Shown here: positions 20,228 through 28,675 of the stretch, in pieces
How positions within the stretch are numbered: the first letter of the stretch is position 1
Layout of the letters: each line of letters opens with the position of its first letter
Source: Frigoribacterium sp. Leaf8
GTDB lineage: Bacteria; Actinomycetota; Actinomycetes; Actinomycetales; Microbacteriaceae
Assembly (NCBI RefSeq): GCF_001421165.1
Contig: NZ_LMKB01000005.1
Location: 64,287-128,286, forward strand
DNA: 64,000 bases
Direction: 5' to 3'
Program-made: the position numbers and the translations under genes
The notes under the pieces: model-generated
Told to the model about the DNA's origin: nothing
The model's input: only the letters and a program-made list of their open reading frames with translations
Databases searched by the model: none

Positions 20228-21276
20228 GGACCCCGTACCGCGTCCTCTTCGACGTCGTCTTCGCGAAGATGGACCCCGAGGACGCCCACCACCTCGCCTT
20301 CCGGGTCATCAAGGCGATCCCCAAGCTGGGCCTCGCCGGCCTCGTCGGGCGCTTCACGGCCCCGGCCCCGTCCCTGGCGGTCGACGCGCTCGGACTCCAC
20401 TTCCCCTCGCCGTTCGGTGTCGCAGCCGGTTTCGACAAGGACGCCAAGGGCATCGCCGGCCTCGGCGCTCTCGGGTTCGGGCACGTCGAGGTGGGGACGG
20501 TGACCGCTCGACCGCAGCCCGGCAACGAACGACCTCGTCTCTTCCGACTCGTTCCGGACCTCGCGGTCGTGAACCGCATGGGGTTCAACAACTCCGGGGC
20601 CCACGCGGCGGCCCTCGAACTCAGCCGGGCTCGGTCGGCTCCGTCACGGCCCGTGATCGGCGTCAACATCGGGAAGAGCCGCGTCGTCGACGTCGACGAC
20701 GCGATCGACGACTACCTGGCCAGCACGCGCCTCCTGGCTCCTCTGGCGGACTACCTCGCCGTGAACGTCAGCTCGCCGAACACCCCGGGGCTCCGCGGGT
20801 TGCAAGAGCTCGAGAGGCTCGCTCCACTCCTCGAGGCCGTGCGCGACGCCGCCGGGCACACTCCGGTGTTGGTCAAGATCGCTCCCGACCTCGACGACGA
20901 CGGCGTTCGTCGGATCGGTGCCCTCGTCACCGAGCTCGGCCTCGCGGGCGTCATCGCGACCAACACGACGGTGTCCAGGGAAGGCCTCGCCACCGAGGGG
21001 GCGGTCGTCGAGGCCGCCGGAGCCGGCGGTCTGTCGGGTGCCCCGCTCGCCGTCCGGTCGTTGGAGGTCCTCAAGCTGGTCCGTGAGTCCGTCCCGAGCA
21101 GCATGTGCGTCATCTCGGTCGGTGGGGTCTCGAGCGCCGCCGACGTCGACGCGAGGCTCCGGGCCGGGGCCACGCTCGTGCAGGGTTACACGGCGTTCCT
21201 CTACCGAGGGCCCCTCTGGGCCCGACAGGTCAACCGGGGGCTCGTCGCCCTGGATCGGCGTCGACGCGCCACCTGA
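20224..21276 (+). CDS. pyrD: Quinone-dependent dihydroorotate dehydrogenase (class 2) PyrD
   Basis: FMN enzyme that oxidises dihydroorotate to orotate in pyrimidine synthesis and passes electrons to the quinone pool. The 350-residue length, the N-terminal extension before the barrel ([22 protein letters not shown]) and the serine catalytic base in [12 protein letters not shown] place it in membrane-associated class 2. NRMGFNN and the FMN-phosphate motif (SVGGVSS) are present. The GTG start overlaps nrdR, so translation of the two is coupled and both deoxynucleotide and pyrimidine supply may share expression. Confidence 0.95.
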   Translation: MRTPYRVLFDVVFAKMDPEDAHHLAFRVIKAIPKLGLAGLVGRFTAPAPSLAVDALGLHFPSPFGVAAGFDKDAKGIAGLGALGFGHVEVGTVTARPQPGNERPRLFRLVPDLAVVNRMGFNNSGAHAAALELSRARSAPSRPVIGVNIGKSRVVDVDDAIDDYLASTRLLAPLADYLAVNVSSPNTPGLRGLQELERLAPLLEAVRDAAGHTPVLVKIAPDLDDDGVRRIGALVTELGLAGVIATNTTVSREGLATEGAVVEAAGAGGLSGAPLAVRSLEVLKLVRESVPSSMCVISVGGVSSAADVDARLRAGATLVQGYTAFLYRGPLWARQVNRGLVALDRRRRAT

Positions 21277-21363
21277 CGAAGCACGCGGTCGGCGAGGTCG
21301 AGAACGCGAAACGGCGCCACCCACCGGGGGCGACGCCTTTCGTCGTACGGGGAGCCGCGTCGG

Positions 21364-21942
21364 CTACGCGGTCGGGTACTCGCCCCGCTTGACCTGCGGC
21401 TTCGGCAGGCGCATGGGCTTGAGCTGCATCGCCCGCATCGCCGCGTACCAGCGGTTGCCCTTCCGGACGTTCTCCGCGCCGTACTTGGCAGCCAGCTTGC
21501 GGTTGACGCTCCGGCCGACGATCAGGCAGTCGACGACGGCGAGGGCGAAGAATCCCCACAGCACGAGCAGGGTGATCGACTGGATGGCCGCAGACTGCAC
21601 GAGCGTCATCGCGATGACGACGACCATGATGGGGATCATGGCCTCGCCGACGCTGTAGCGGGCGTCGACGTGGTCGCGGATGAAGCGGCGCTGCGGCCCC
21701 TTGTCGCGGTCGGGCAAGAAGCGCTCCTCGCCGTTCGCCAAGCCGACGCGGGCGCGGTCACGCTGTTCGGCGAGACGGGCACGCTGGGCCTTCTGGGCTT
21801 CTTTGCCCGAGGCCACCAGGGGCCTCTGGTTGGCGGCTTCGCGCTCGCGTCGCGTGGGCGTCGGGCGACCCTTGCCGACCGCGGTCGACTCGGGCTCGGC
21901 GACGGTGGTCGTCTCGGTCGTCTTGCTGTCTGGCTTGGCCAC
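21364..21942 (-). CDS. DUF3043 membrane protein
   Basis: A 192-residue actinobacterial protein of unknown function. The N-terminal 95 residues are charged and rich in Lys, Arg, Glu and Gln, with GKGRPTPTRREREAANQRP, the family's recognisable start. Two membrane helices follow at about 100-120 and 124-142, then a basic tail (GRSVNRKLAAKYG). It converges with pyrD and diverges from the M20 peptidase. The GTG start has GAGGA upstream, and a -10 box (TAATCT, 21973-21978) lies about 30 nt before it. No function should be inferred beyond membrane localisation. Confidence 0.85.
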   Translation of the reverse strand: MAKPDSKTTETTTVAEPESTAVGKGRPTPTRREREAANQRPLVASGKEAQKAQRARLAEQRDRARVGLANGEERFLPDRDKGPQRRFIRDHVDARYSVGEAMIPIMVVVIAMTLVQSAAIQSITLLVLWGFFALAVVDCLIVGRSVNRKLAAKYGAENVRKGNRWYAAMRAMQLKPMRLPKPQVKRGEYPTA

Positions 21943-21970
21943 GGGAGATCCTCAGGGTTGTCCGAGTTCC

Positions 21971-21978
21971 TAAGATTA
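21971..21978. promoter_or_regulatory. Overlapping divergent -10 boxes for DUF3043 (-) and M20 peptidase (+)
   Basis: Within eight bases, TAAGAT (plus, 21971-21976) and TAATCT (minus, 21973-21978) overlap face to face. The plus box is 7 nt from the peptidase ATG, which has no Shine-Dalgarno; the minus box leaves a 30-nt leader with GAGGA. Occupancy of one should exclude the other. Confidence 0.45.
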
Positions 21979-21983
21979 CCTGC

Positions 21984-23399
21984 ATGAGCGACTCGCAGCA
22001 TCCCGTCCGACCGACCGATCCCCGTACTGTCAGCGAACTCGCGGAGGCCGTGCACGCGGGTCTGCCCGCGACGATCGCCGACCTGGGTGCCCTCGTGCGC
22101 ATCCCTTCCGTCTCGTGGGACGCCTTCGACCCCGAGCACGTGAGACGTAGTGCCGAGGCCGTGGCCGCCCTGGTCGAGGGGACGGGCCTCTTCGACGAGG
22201 TGACCGTGAGCCGGGCGCCGATCGGCGAGGGCGGCCCCCTCGGCCAGCCCGCCGTGCTCGCCCGACGCCCGGCCCGCGAGGGCAAGCCGACCGTCCTCCT
22301 GTACGCCCACCACGACGTGCAGCCGCAGGGCGACGACGCCGACTGGGACACCCCTCCGTTCGAACCGACCGTGAAGGGCGACCGGCTGTACGGGCGTGGG
22401 GCGTCCGACGACAAGGCCGGCGTGATGACGCACGTCGCGGCGCTGCGCGCGGTGCACGAGGTGCTCGGAGACGACCTCGGTGTCGGCGTCTCGTTGTTCA
22501 TCGAGGGCGAGGAGGAGTTCGGTTCCCGCTCCTTCGCCGACTTCCTCGTGCAGCACGAAGACGAGCTCCGTGCCGACGTCATCGTCGTGGCCGACTCCGA
22601 CAACTGGAGCACCACCGTCCCCGCCATCACCGTGGGCCTGCGCGGCAACGTGACCTTCCGCCTGACCGTCCGCACCTTGGCCCACGCCTCCCACTCGGGC
22701 ATGCTCGGCGGCGCCGTCCCCGACGCCATGCTGGCCATGGTCAAGCTCCTCGCGACCCTGCACGACGACGACGGCAGCGTCGCCGTCGCCGGGCTGACGA
22801 GCCGCGAGGCCGACCACCCGGAGCAGAGCGAGCAGCAGCTGCGCGACGAGAGCGGCCTGCTCGAGGGGGTGACCCCCATCGGTCGGGGACCGATCCTGAG
22901 CCGGGTGTGGTCGCAACCGTCGATCACCGTGACGGGCATCGACGCCCCGTCGGTCGCCAACGCGTCGAACACCCTGAGTCCCGAGGTGTCCGTCCGCATC
23001 AGCGCCCGCATCGCTCCCGGGCAGACCGCCGAGGACGCCTACGCCGCTCTCGACGCGCACCTGCACGCGCACGCACCGTTCGGCGCCCACGTCCAGATCG
23101 ACGACGTCGACCGGGGTGACCCCTTCCTGGTGGACACCACGGGCACGGCGATCGCCGACGCGACCGTCGCGATGACCGAGGGGTGGGGCGAGGCCCCGGT
23201 CCAGACGGGCATCGGCGGGTCGATCCCGTTCATCGCCGACCTCGTGCGCACGTTCCCCGAAGCCCAGATCCTCGTGACCGGCGTCGAGGACCCCGACACC
23301 CGAGCGCACAGCCCGAACGAGTCCCAGCACCTCGGAGTCCTCCACCGGGCCGTCCTCAGCGAGGCGATCCTGCTGGCGCGCCTCGACGCGAGGGGCTGA
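21984..23399 (+). CDS. M20-family metallopeptidase (dipeptidase type)
   Basis: Zinc-dependent amino- or dipeptidase of 471 residues. Metal and catalytic motifs are LYAHHDVQPQ near residue 107, GRGASDDKAG near 136, and EGEEEFGSRSF near 174. The dimerisation (lid) domain interrupts the catalytic domain at about 205-340, and the C-terminal metal ligand lies near HSPNESQHL. Closest in pattern to dipeptidases that accept a broad range of short peptides. Substrate is unknown and its neighbours do not help. A terminator hairpin follows 8 nt after the stop. Confidence 0.9.
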   Translation: MSDSQHPVRPTDPRTVSELAEAVHAGLPATIADLGALVRIPSVSWDAFDPEHVRRSAEAVAALVEGTGLFDEVTVSRAPIGEGGPLGQPAVLARRPAREGKPTVLLYAHHDVQPQGDDADWDTPPFEPTVKGDRLYGRGASDDKAGVMTHVAALRAVHEVLGDDLGVGVSLFIEGEEEFGSRSFADFLVQHEDELRADVIVVADSDNWSTTVPAITVGLRGNVTFRLTVRTLAHASHSGMLGGAVPDAMLAMVKLLATLHDDDGSVAVAGLTSREADHPEQSEQQLRDESGLLEGVTPIGRGPILSRVWSQPSITVTGIDAPSVANASNTLSPEVSVRISARIAPGQTAEDAYAALDAHLHAHAPFGAHVQIDDVDRGDPFLVDTTGTAIADATVAMTEGWGEAPVQTGIGGSIPFIADLVRTFPEAQILVTGVEDPDTRAHSPNESQHLGVLHRAVLSEAILLARLDARG

Positions 23400-23406
23400 C
23401 CGGCAC

Positions 23407-23453
23407 GACCCGCGCCTCCTCGGCACCGTTGTCGAGCGGGGGAGGCGCGGGTC
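23407..23453 (+). terminator. Hairpin after the M20 peptidase
   Basis: Perfect 13-bp stem, GACCCGCGCCTCC (23407-23419) with GGAGGCGCGGGTC (23441-23453), around a 21-nt loop. No U-tract follows. The stem contains the GCGCCTCC motif that recurs across the window. Confidence 0.6.
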
Positions 23454-23532
23454 CGGAACAAAACCGGCCCACGGCTGCTTACACTGGTCGACGACGAGTG
23501 CCCCGCACTCGACCCGGCCCGAAGGAGGCACC

Positions 23533-23895
23533 ATGACCGACATCGCAACCGCTCCCGTCGACGCGAAGGCGCACGGCGTGACGATCACGTCCACCGCCGC
23601 GGACAAGGTGAAGAGCCTGCTCACGCAAGAGGGTCGGGACGACCTTCGCCTCCGCGTGGCGGTCCAGCCCGGCGGCTGCTCGGGACTCATCTACCAGCTG
23701 TACTTCGACGAGCGCATGCTCGACGGCGACGCGACCGTCGACTTCGACGGCGTCGAGGTCATCGTCGACAAGATGAGCGTCCCTTACCTCGACGGTGCGG
23801 CCATCGACTTCGAGGACACCATCCAGAAGCAGGGGTTCACCATCGACAACCCCAACGCGCAGGGCAGCTGCGCCTGCGGCGACAGCTTCCACTGA
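23533..23895 (+). CDS. erpA: Iron-sulfur cluster insertion protein ErpA (HesB/IscA family)
   Basis: A-type carrier that delivers Fe-S clusters to apoproteins. The 120-residue protein has the three ligand cysteines C49 (QPGGCSGL), C113 and C115 (GSCACGDSF) in the expected places. Just downstream are respiratory-chain genes and, further on, the Rieske protein QcrA, a plausible client. The start is well fixed by AAGGAGG 5 nt upstream of ATG. Monocistronic, with hairpins on both sides. Confidence 0.94.
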   Translation: MTDIATAPVDAKAHGVTITSTAADKVKSLLTQEGRDDLRLRVAVQPGGCSGLIYQLYFDERMLDGDATVDFDGVEVIVDKMSVPYLDGAAIDFEDTIQKQGFTIDNPNAQGSCACGDSFH

Positions 23896-23962
23896 TCGTC
23901 GAGGGGCGGCTCCGGTCGTCGAAGGACGACTCCGGGCCGTCCGTCGCGGTTGAGCCGGCGTC

Positions 23963-23998
23963 ACCGAGGGGACCATCCGACAGGGTGGTCCCCTCGGT
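23963..23998 (+). terminator. Hairpin after erpA
   Basis: Perfect 13-bp stem, ACCGAGGGGACCA (23963-23975) with TGGTCCCCTCGGT (23986-23998), and a 10-nt loop. No U-tract follows. It separates erpA from the cta operon. Confidence 0.65.
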
Positions 23999-24073
23999 CG
24001 TACCACGACGGTTCTCGCTCGACGTCGAGAGGCTTCCGGCGCGTGCCGTGCGTTGGGGAGGCGAACCTGCGAG

Positions 24074-24079
24074 TAAGCT
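24074..24079 (+). promoter_or_regulatory. Candidate -10 box for the ctaC-ctaD-ctaF operon
   Basis: TAAGCT lies about 60 nt before ctaC and leaves a leader of about 53 nt with AGAGG near the start codon. A clear -35 is not seen. Confidence 0.35.
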
Positions 24080-24138
24080 AGGCAGGTCCCCGTCAACACT
24101 GGGAACACCCCCACTGTCGTGTCATCCGAGAGGTAACA

Positions 24139-25035
24139 GTGCGTTCTAACCGCCGTCTTCGTTGGGCTGCCGCCCCCATGGCAGTCGTCCTGGCTCTCGT
24201 GCTAGCGGGGTGCACCACCGACCAGCTCCAGGGGTGGCTGCCCACCACCGCGGGCACGACCAACCACGTGGACCGTGTGATCGGACTCTGGGTCACCTCG
24301 TGGATCGTCCTGCTGATCGTCGGCGTGATCGTGTGGGGCCTGATCATCTGGGTCTGCGTCGCTTACCGGCGTCGCAAGGGCCAGACCGGCCTCCCGGTCC
24401 AGCTTCGCTACAACATGCCGATCGAGATCTTCTACACCGTCGTCCCCCTGATCCTCGTGCTGGGCTTCTTCGCCTTCACGGCCCGCGACCAGGCTGCCAT
24501 CGAGGCACCCACCGCGAGCCCCGACGTCAAGATCGACGTCTACGCCAAGCGCTGGGCGTGGGACTTCAACTACATCGACCAGCAGAACGAAGACGAGAGC
24601 GTCTACTACCAGGGCATCCAGGCGCAAGAACTGGGTGACGGCACGATCGACGAGAGCCAGCTCCCCGAGCTCTACCTCCCTGTCGGCAAGACGGTGCAGA
24701 TCGACCTCAAGTCCCGCGACGTGGCTCACTCCTTCTGGATCATCGACTTCCTCTACAAGAAGGACACGATCCCCGGCAAGACCAACTCGATGTACTTCAC
24801 GCCCGAGAAAGAGGGCACGTTCAGCGGCAAGTGCGCCGAGCTGTGCGGCGAATACCACTCGTTGATGCTGTTCAACGTCAAGGTCGTGTCCCAGTCCGAG
24901 TACGACCAGTACATCCAGTCGCTCGATGCCGAGGGAAACACCGGCCTGCTGGGCGACCAGTACAACACCAACACCAACCAGCCCGGCACCGAGGCTCCCG
25001 CCAACGCCGCCGGCACCGAAGACTCCGAGAAGTAA
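24139..25035 (+). CDS. ctaC: Cytochrome c oxidase subunit II CtaC (lipoprotein)
   Basis: Subunit II of the aa3 oxidase, which takes electrons through its CuA centre. The 298-residue protein has a lipobox (LVLAGC, C25), so it should be processed by LspA and Lnt. Two membrane helices (about 48-74 and 92-112) are followed by the cupredoxin domain with KRWAWDFNY and the CuA motif [12 protein letters not shown] near 232-243. The C-terminal tail is Asn/Thr/Pro-rich. The start is GTG. ctaD follows after 11 nt. Confidence 0.97.
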   Translation: MRSNRRLRWAAAPMAVVLALVLAGCTTDQLQGWLPTTAGTTNHVDRVIGLWVTSWIVLLIVGVIVWGLIIWVCVAYRRRKGQTGLPVQLRYNMPIEIFYTVVPLILVLGFFAFTARDQAAIEAPTASPDVKIDVYAKRWAWDFNYIDQQNEDESVYYQGIQAQELGDGTIDESQLPELYLPVGKTVQIDLKSRDVAHSFWIIDFLYKKDTIPGKTNSMYFTPEKEGTFSGKCAELCGEYHSLMLFNVKVVSQSEYDQYIQSLDAEGNTGLLGDQYNTNTNQPGTEAPANAAGTEDSEK

Positions 25036-25046
25036 GGCACGGTTCG

Positions 25047-26792
25047 ATGAGCTCAGCCACCGCCACCCGTCCCACCACCGGCGGGACCTCGTCCGGTCAG
25101 AACTTCGGCGCCACGAAGGTCGGCCGCAAGGGCAACGTCGTCGTCAACTGGATCACGTCGACCGACCACAAGACGATCGGGTACATGTACCTGATAACGT
25201 CTTTCCTCTTCTTCTGCCTCGGTGGGGTGATGGCGCTCATCATCCGCGCCCAGCTCTTCGCACCGGGCCTCGAGATCGTGGCCACGAAAGAGCAGTACAA
25301 CCAGCTCTTCACCATGCACGGCACGATCATGTTGCTCATGTTCGCGACCCCGCTCTTCTCGGGATTCGCCAACGTGCTCATGCCGCTGCAGATCGGTGCA
25401 CCGGACGTCGCCTTCCCCCGCCTGAACGGCTTCGCGTTCTGGCTCTACTCGTTCGGCTCGATCATCGCCGTCGCCGGCTTCCTCACCCCGCAGGGTGCCG
25501 CATCGTTCGGCTGGTTCGCCTACGCACCGCTGAGTGACACGACGTTCTCTCCAGGGCTCGGCGGCAACCTGTGGGTGTTCGGTCTCGGCCTCACCGGCTT
25601 CAGCACGATCCTCGGTTCGGTGAACTTCATCACAACCATCGTCTCGATGCGCGCTCCGGGCATGACCATGTGGCGCATGCCGATCTTCACCTGGAACACC
25701 CTGATCACCTCCATCCTGGTGATCATGGCGTTCCCCGTGCTGGCGGCCGCACTCTTCGGCCTCGGGTTCGACCGCGTCTTCGACGCGCAGGTCTTCAACC
25801 CCGCGAACGGTGGCGCCATCCTCTGGCAGCACCTGTTCTGGTTCTTCGGTCACCCGGAGGTCTACATCATCGCCCTGCCGTTCTTCGGCATCGTGTCCGA
25901 GGTGTTCCCGGTCTTCAGCCGCAAGCCGATCTTCGGGTACAAGACGCTCGTCTACGCCACCATCTCGATCGCCGCCCTGTCCGTCACCGTGTGGGCCCAC
26001 CACATGTACGTGACCGGCTCGGTCCTGCTGCCCTTCTTCTCGCTGATGACCATGCTCATCGCGGTGCCCACCGGCGTGAAGATCTTCAACTGGATCGGCA
26101 CCATGTGGCGCGGTTCGGTGACGTTTGAGACGCCCATGCTCTGGGCCATCGGATTCCTCATCACGTTCACCTTCGGTGGTCTCACCGGCGTCATCCTGGC
26201 CTCGCCCCCGCTCGACTTCCACGTGTCCGACACGTACTTCGTCGTGGCTCACTTCCACTACGTGGTCTTCGGTACCGTCGTCTTCGCGATGTTCTCCGGG
26301 TTCTACTTCTGGTGGCCGAAGTGGACCGGCAAGATGCTCAACGAGCGTCTCGGCAAGATCCACTTCTGGATGCTGTTCGTCGGTTTCCACACCACGTTCC
26401 TCGTGCAGCACTGGCTCGGCGTGATGGGCATGCCCCGTCGCTACGCCACCTACCAGCCGGAAGACCACTTCACGTGGATGAACCAGCTCTCGACCATCGG
26501 CGCCATGTTGCTCGGTGTCTCGATCCTGCCGTTCCTCTACAACGTCTACATCACGGCTCGGCGTGCGCCCAAGGTCGAGGTCAACGATCCCTGGGGTTAT
26601 TCTCGCTCGCTCGAGTGGGCCACCTCGTGCCCGCCGCCGCGACACAACTTCACGTCGATCCCGCGCATCCGTTCGGAGTCGCCGGCATTCGACCTCAACC
26701 ACCCAGAGGCCGGACTGCCCGTCGGCATCGGGCCGGTGAAGGATGCACCTGACGCCCCCACGTACGACGCGTCCAGCGAGAAAGTGAAGTAG
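25047..26792 (+). CDS. ctaD: Cytochrome c oxidase subunit I CtaD
   Basis: Catalytic subunit of the aa3 oxidase, 581 residues and twelve membrane helices. Haem a ligand His is in [12 protein letters not shown], and CuB ligands are in GHPEVY (His cross-linked to Tyr, with the proton-channel Glu, near residue 268) and WAHHMY near 316. The haem a3/a ligands are in VVAHFHYV near 400. The hydrophilic N- and C-terminal arms are long, as in other Actinobacteria. The ATG at 25047 has only a weak ribosome binding site, so it may depend on coupling with ctaC 11 nt upstream. Confidence 0.98.
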   Translation: MSSATATRPTTGGTSSGQNFGATKVGRKGNVVVNWITSTDHKTIGYMYLITSFLFFCLGGVMALIIRAQLFAPGLEIVATKEQYNQLFTMHGTIMLLMFATPLFSGFANVLMPLQIGAPDVAFPRLNGFAFWLYSFGSIIAVAGFLTPQGAASFGWFAYAPLSDTTFSPGLGGNLWVFGLGLTGFSTILGSVNFITTIVSMRAPGMTMWRMPIFTWNTLITSILVIMAFPVLAAALFGLGFDRVFDAQVFNPANGGAILWQHLFWFFGHPEVYIIALPFFGIVSEVFPVFSRKPIFGYKTLVYATISIAALSVTVWAHHMYVTGSVLLPFFSLMTMLIAVPTGVKIFNWIGTMWRGSVTFETPMLWAIGFLITFTFGGLTGVILASPPLDFHVSDTYFVVAHFHYVVFGTVVFAMFSGFYFWWPKWTGKMLNERLGKIHFWMLFVGFHTTFLVQHWLGVMGMPRRYATYQPEDHFTWMNQLSTIGAMLLGVSILPFLYNVYITARRAPKVEVNDPWGYSRSLEWATSCPPPRHNFTSIPRIRSESPAFDLNHPEAGLPVGIGPVKDAPDAPTYDASSEKVK

Positions 26793-26797
26793 ACCTG

Positions 26798-27214
26798 ATG
26801 AAGACCAACGCGACGCTGTTCTGGATCCTCGCGATCTTCTTCTTCCTCATGTGTGCGGTTTACGTGCTCTGGAGCCTCCTCGACACCGGTCAGGTCGAAT
26901 GGGCCGGTACGCTCGGCATCGGTCTGGCCGGCATGCTCGGAGCATTCCTGGCGTTCTACATGGGTCGCTCGCACGCGACCCAGGGAGGCGAGCTTCCCGA
27001 GGACCGTCTGGACGCCAACATCGACGACGGTGACCCCGAGATGGGCTTCTTCAGCCCCTGGTCGTGGTGGCCCATCATCTTGGCCGCCGGTTGCAGCCTG
27101 ATCTTCCTGGCGCTGGCCGTCGGCATGTGGATCATCTACATCGGTGCGGCCCTGACGGCCGTTGCCTTGGTCGGCTGGGTCTACGAGTACTACCGCGGAA
27201 ACTTCGCACACTGA
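26798..27214 (+). CDS. ctaF: Cytochrome c oxidase subunit IV CtaF (actinobacterial type)
   Basis: A 138-residue subunit found only in actinobacterial aa3 oxidases, needed for assembly and stability of the bc1-aa3 supercomplex. Four hydrophobic segments are visible (about residues 6-27, 36-55, 88-108 and 110-130), with the conserved MKTNATLFWILA start and the loop GDPEMGFFSPWSWWP. It lies 5 nt after ctaD and ends the operon before a strong hairpin. Confidence 0.94.
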   Translation: MKTNATLFWILAIFFFLMCAVYVLWSLLDTGQVEWAGTLGIGLAGMLGAFLAFYMGRSHATQGGELPEDRLDANIDDGDPEMGFFSPWSWWPIILAAGCSLIFLALAVGMWIIYIGAALTAVALVGWVYEYYRGNFAH

Positions 27215-27235
27215 CATCACTGCTCCCTCGAGTGT

Positions 27236-27267
27236 GAAGGGCGTCGGTCTTCGGGCCGGCGCCCTTC
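27236..27267 (+). terminator. Terminator of the ctaCDF operon
   Basis: A 14-bp stem with two G-U pairs, from GAAGGGCG (27236-27243) to CGCCCTTC (27260-27267), closed by a C(TTCG)G tetraloop (27249-27254), which is an exceptionally stable loop. No U-tract follows. Confidence 0.75.
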
Positions 27268-28628
27268 GTCGTGTTCGCCACGGGTGTTGTGGCCAGAGGC
27301 GAGGAATGCAGATCTGAACTGATGAGTGGCCACTAGGCCTCTCGTTCCCACGTGCGGGACAGGCCGCCCTGGGCCGGCCCAGACGACCAGTTTGGTGATC
27401 GTGTGAGTCATGCGTCAGCCGCTGTCCGCTGTCCGCTGTCAGCTGGCCTCCGTCCGATGGCCGCCGCCCGCCGCCCGCTGGCCTCCGCCCGATGGCCGCC
27501 GCCGCCCACGAGCCGCTGCCGCTGCCTACGGGCCACGGGTTGCTGCCTTCGGCCACTGGCCGCTGGTCGGTGCCGAGCGCGGGTGGACAAGCGCCGGTAG
27601 CCGTAGCCTTCCCGTGGCAGTGCCTGGGCCTGGCCCGGGCCTCCGCCTGTGCTGTCGCTCTGGCTCCGCATGCGTCCGTCCCGGTGGCGACGGCACCGGC
27701 GGTACCGGATTCCTTGCTCCACACGGCTTCGTTGGGTTCGGTCGGAGGGCCGGGTTTTGGTCGTCACGGTGTCCACCGGGGTCGCGGTCGCTCCTGGTGC
27801 TGGTCGACGCGTGGTCCTGAGGCGCGGGGACGCGGCCAGGAGTGGGAGGTAGGCGCCATGGCCCTGAGGTCCGGACGACGTGAGTGAGGCTGGGGGAGTG
27901 CTGCCCGAACCACGGTTGCCGTTCTCGCCGAGCCGGGTGTGGCTCTGGATCTCGTAAGGCGACCGATGCATCGTCGGCTGTCCGGGCCAGGGAGAGCCGG
28001 CTCAGGGACGTTTACAGGCTTCCTCGCGGGTGCCGTCCTGATGGGGAACGTGGGCCTTGTCGCTGGGGACGACAGCGCCTGTGTGGTCGATCGTGACGAT
28101 TTCATGCGGTCGTCAGCTGGGGTTGGTGAGCACGCCCCTCGAGGGAGCTGACATCGGTCCTCCGAGCCCGGAGCGAGTGGTGGGCGGAGCCAGAGTCATC
28201 CTGAGGGCTCGCGTGGAGTGGGCACAGGGAGCACACGAGGTCGAGAATCCGGGCGATGATCGCCACTGCCGACCGTGACATGCGCTCAACCGAGGGTGTG
28301 ACGTCGTGGCTGAGAACCTGGCCGCAGGCCGCGGTGATGTACCGATCACCGTCGCCGGGATCACTGTGTCAACTCCGTGCAGGACTGGAGGAGTCATCAT
28401 AGCCAGGTACCACGCAGCATCCTTCGGAGGAGGCCCGCTCGTGCGGTCGGCCGGGATGTCTCAGCCTCGACCGCTCTGAGGGAGAAGCAGTCGCGGCGTC
28501 TCGACACTCGATCCGATGACGTCCAGAGGTATTGTCGCCGGAGATCCCATCTCACCCAACGGTTGGACTCGTCGGCTGCGCGAGGGTGGGCCGACTGAAC
28601 TGCCGTTCGCCACTCCAGGAACGCCGAA
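27268..28628. other. Gene-poor island between two convergent respiratory operons
   Basis: About 1.36 kb with no credible gene. Open frames exist on both strands, but their translations are low-complexity Arg/Pro/Ser/Ala, lack a ribosome binding site, and match no family I recognise. The first third is very GC-rich and repetitive (see the 35-nt repeat). The part after about 27900 has ordinary composition. A minus-strand stretch at about 28260-28368 faintly resembles an IS3-type transposase core but is broken by stops. The island is probably degenerate DNA. Confidence 0.55.
27442..27505. repeat. Two-copy 35-nt-period direct repeat
   Basis: GCTGGCCTCCGtCCGATGG begins at 27442 and GCTGGCCTCCGcCCGATGG at 27477, each followed by CCGCCGCC, so about 27 nt repeats with one mismatch at a 35-nt period. 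Just upstream, CCGCTGT occurs three times in a row (27417-27440). Looks like slippage-prone low-complexity DNA. Confidence 0.6.
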
Positions 28629-28659
28629 GGCCCGGCCGCACACGATGTGCGACCGGGCC
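28629..28659 (-). terminator. Terminator of the ctaE-qcrCAB operon
   Basis: Stem of 7 bp plus 6 bp with one mismatch, GGCCCGG (28629-28635) pairing with CCGGGCC (28653-28659), 16 nt after the qcrB stop on the minus strand. Loop of 3 nt. Confidence 0.7.
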
Positions 28660-28675
28660 CAAGGGCTACCGAAGG

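Noticed and set aside
21277-21363. Terminator between pyrD and the DUF3043 gene
   Set aside because: GAAACGGCGCC and GGCGACGCCTTTC pair only with mismatches; too weak to list.
27410-27560. Repeat cluster considered as a CRISPR array
   Set aside because: Only two copies at 35-nt spacing with an 8-nt gap that is itself repeated; no spacers and no cas genes.
27492-27887. Possible small gene in the gene-poor island (plus strand)
   Set aside because: No ribosome binding site, low-complexity translation, and overlapping equally long frames; not enough to call a gene.
28113-28400. Possible 95-residue minus-strand protein in the island
   Set aside because: No ribosome binding site or recognisable domain; may only be decayed DNA.
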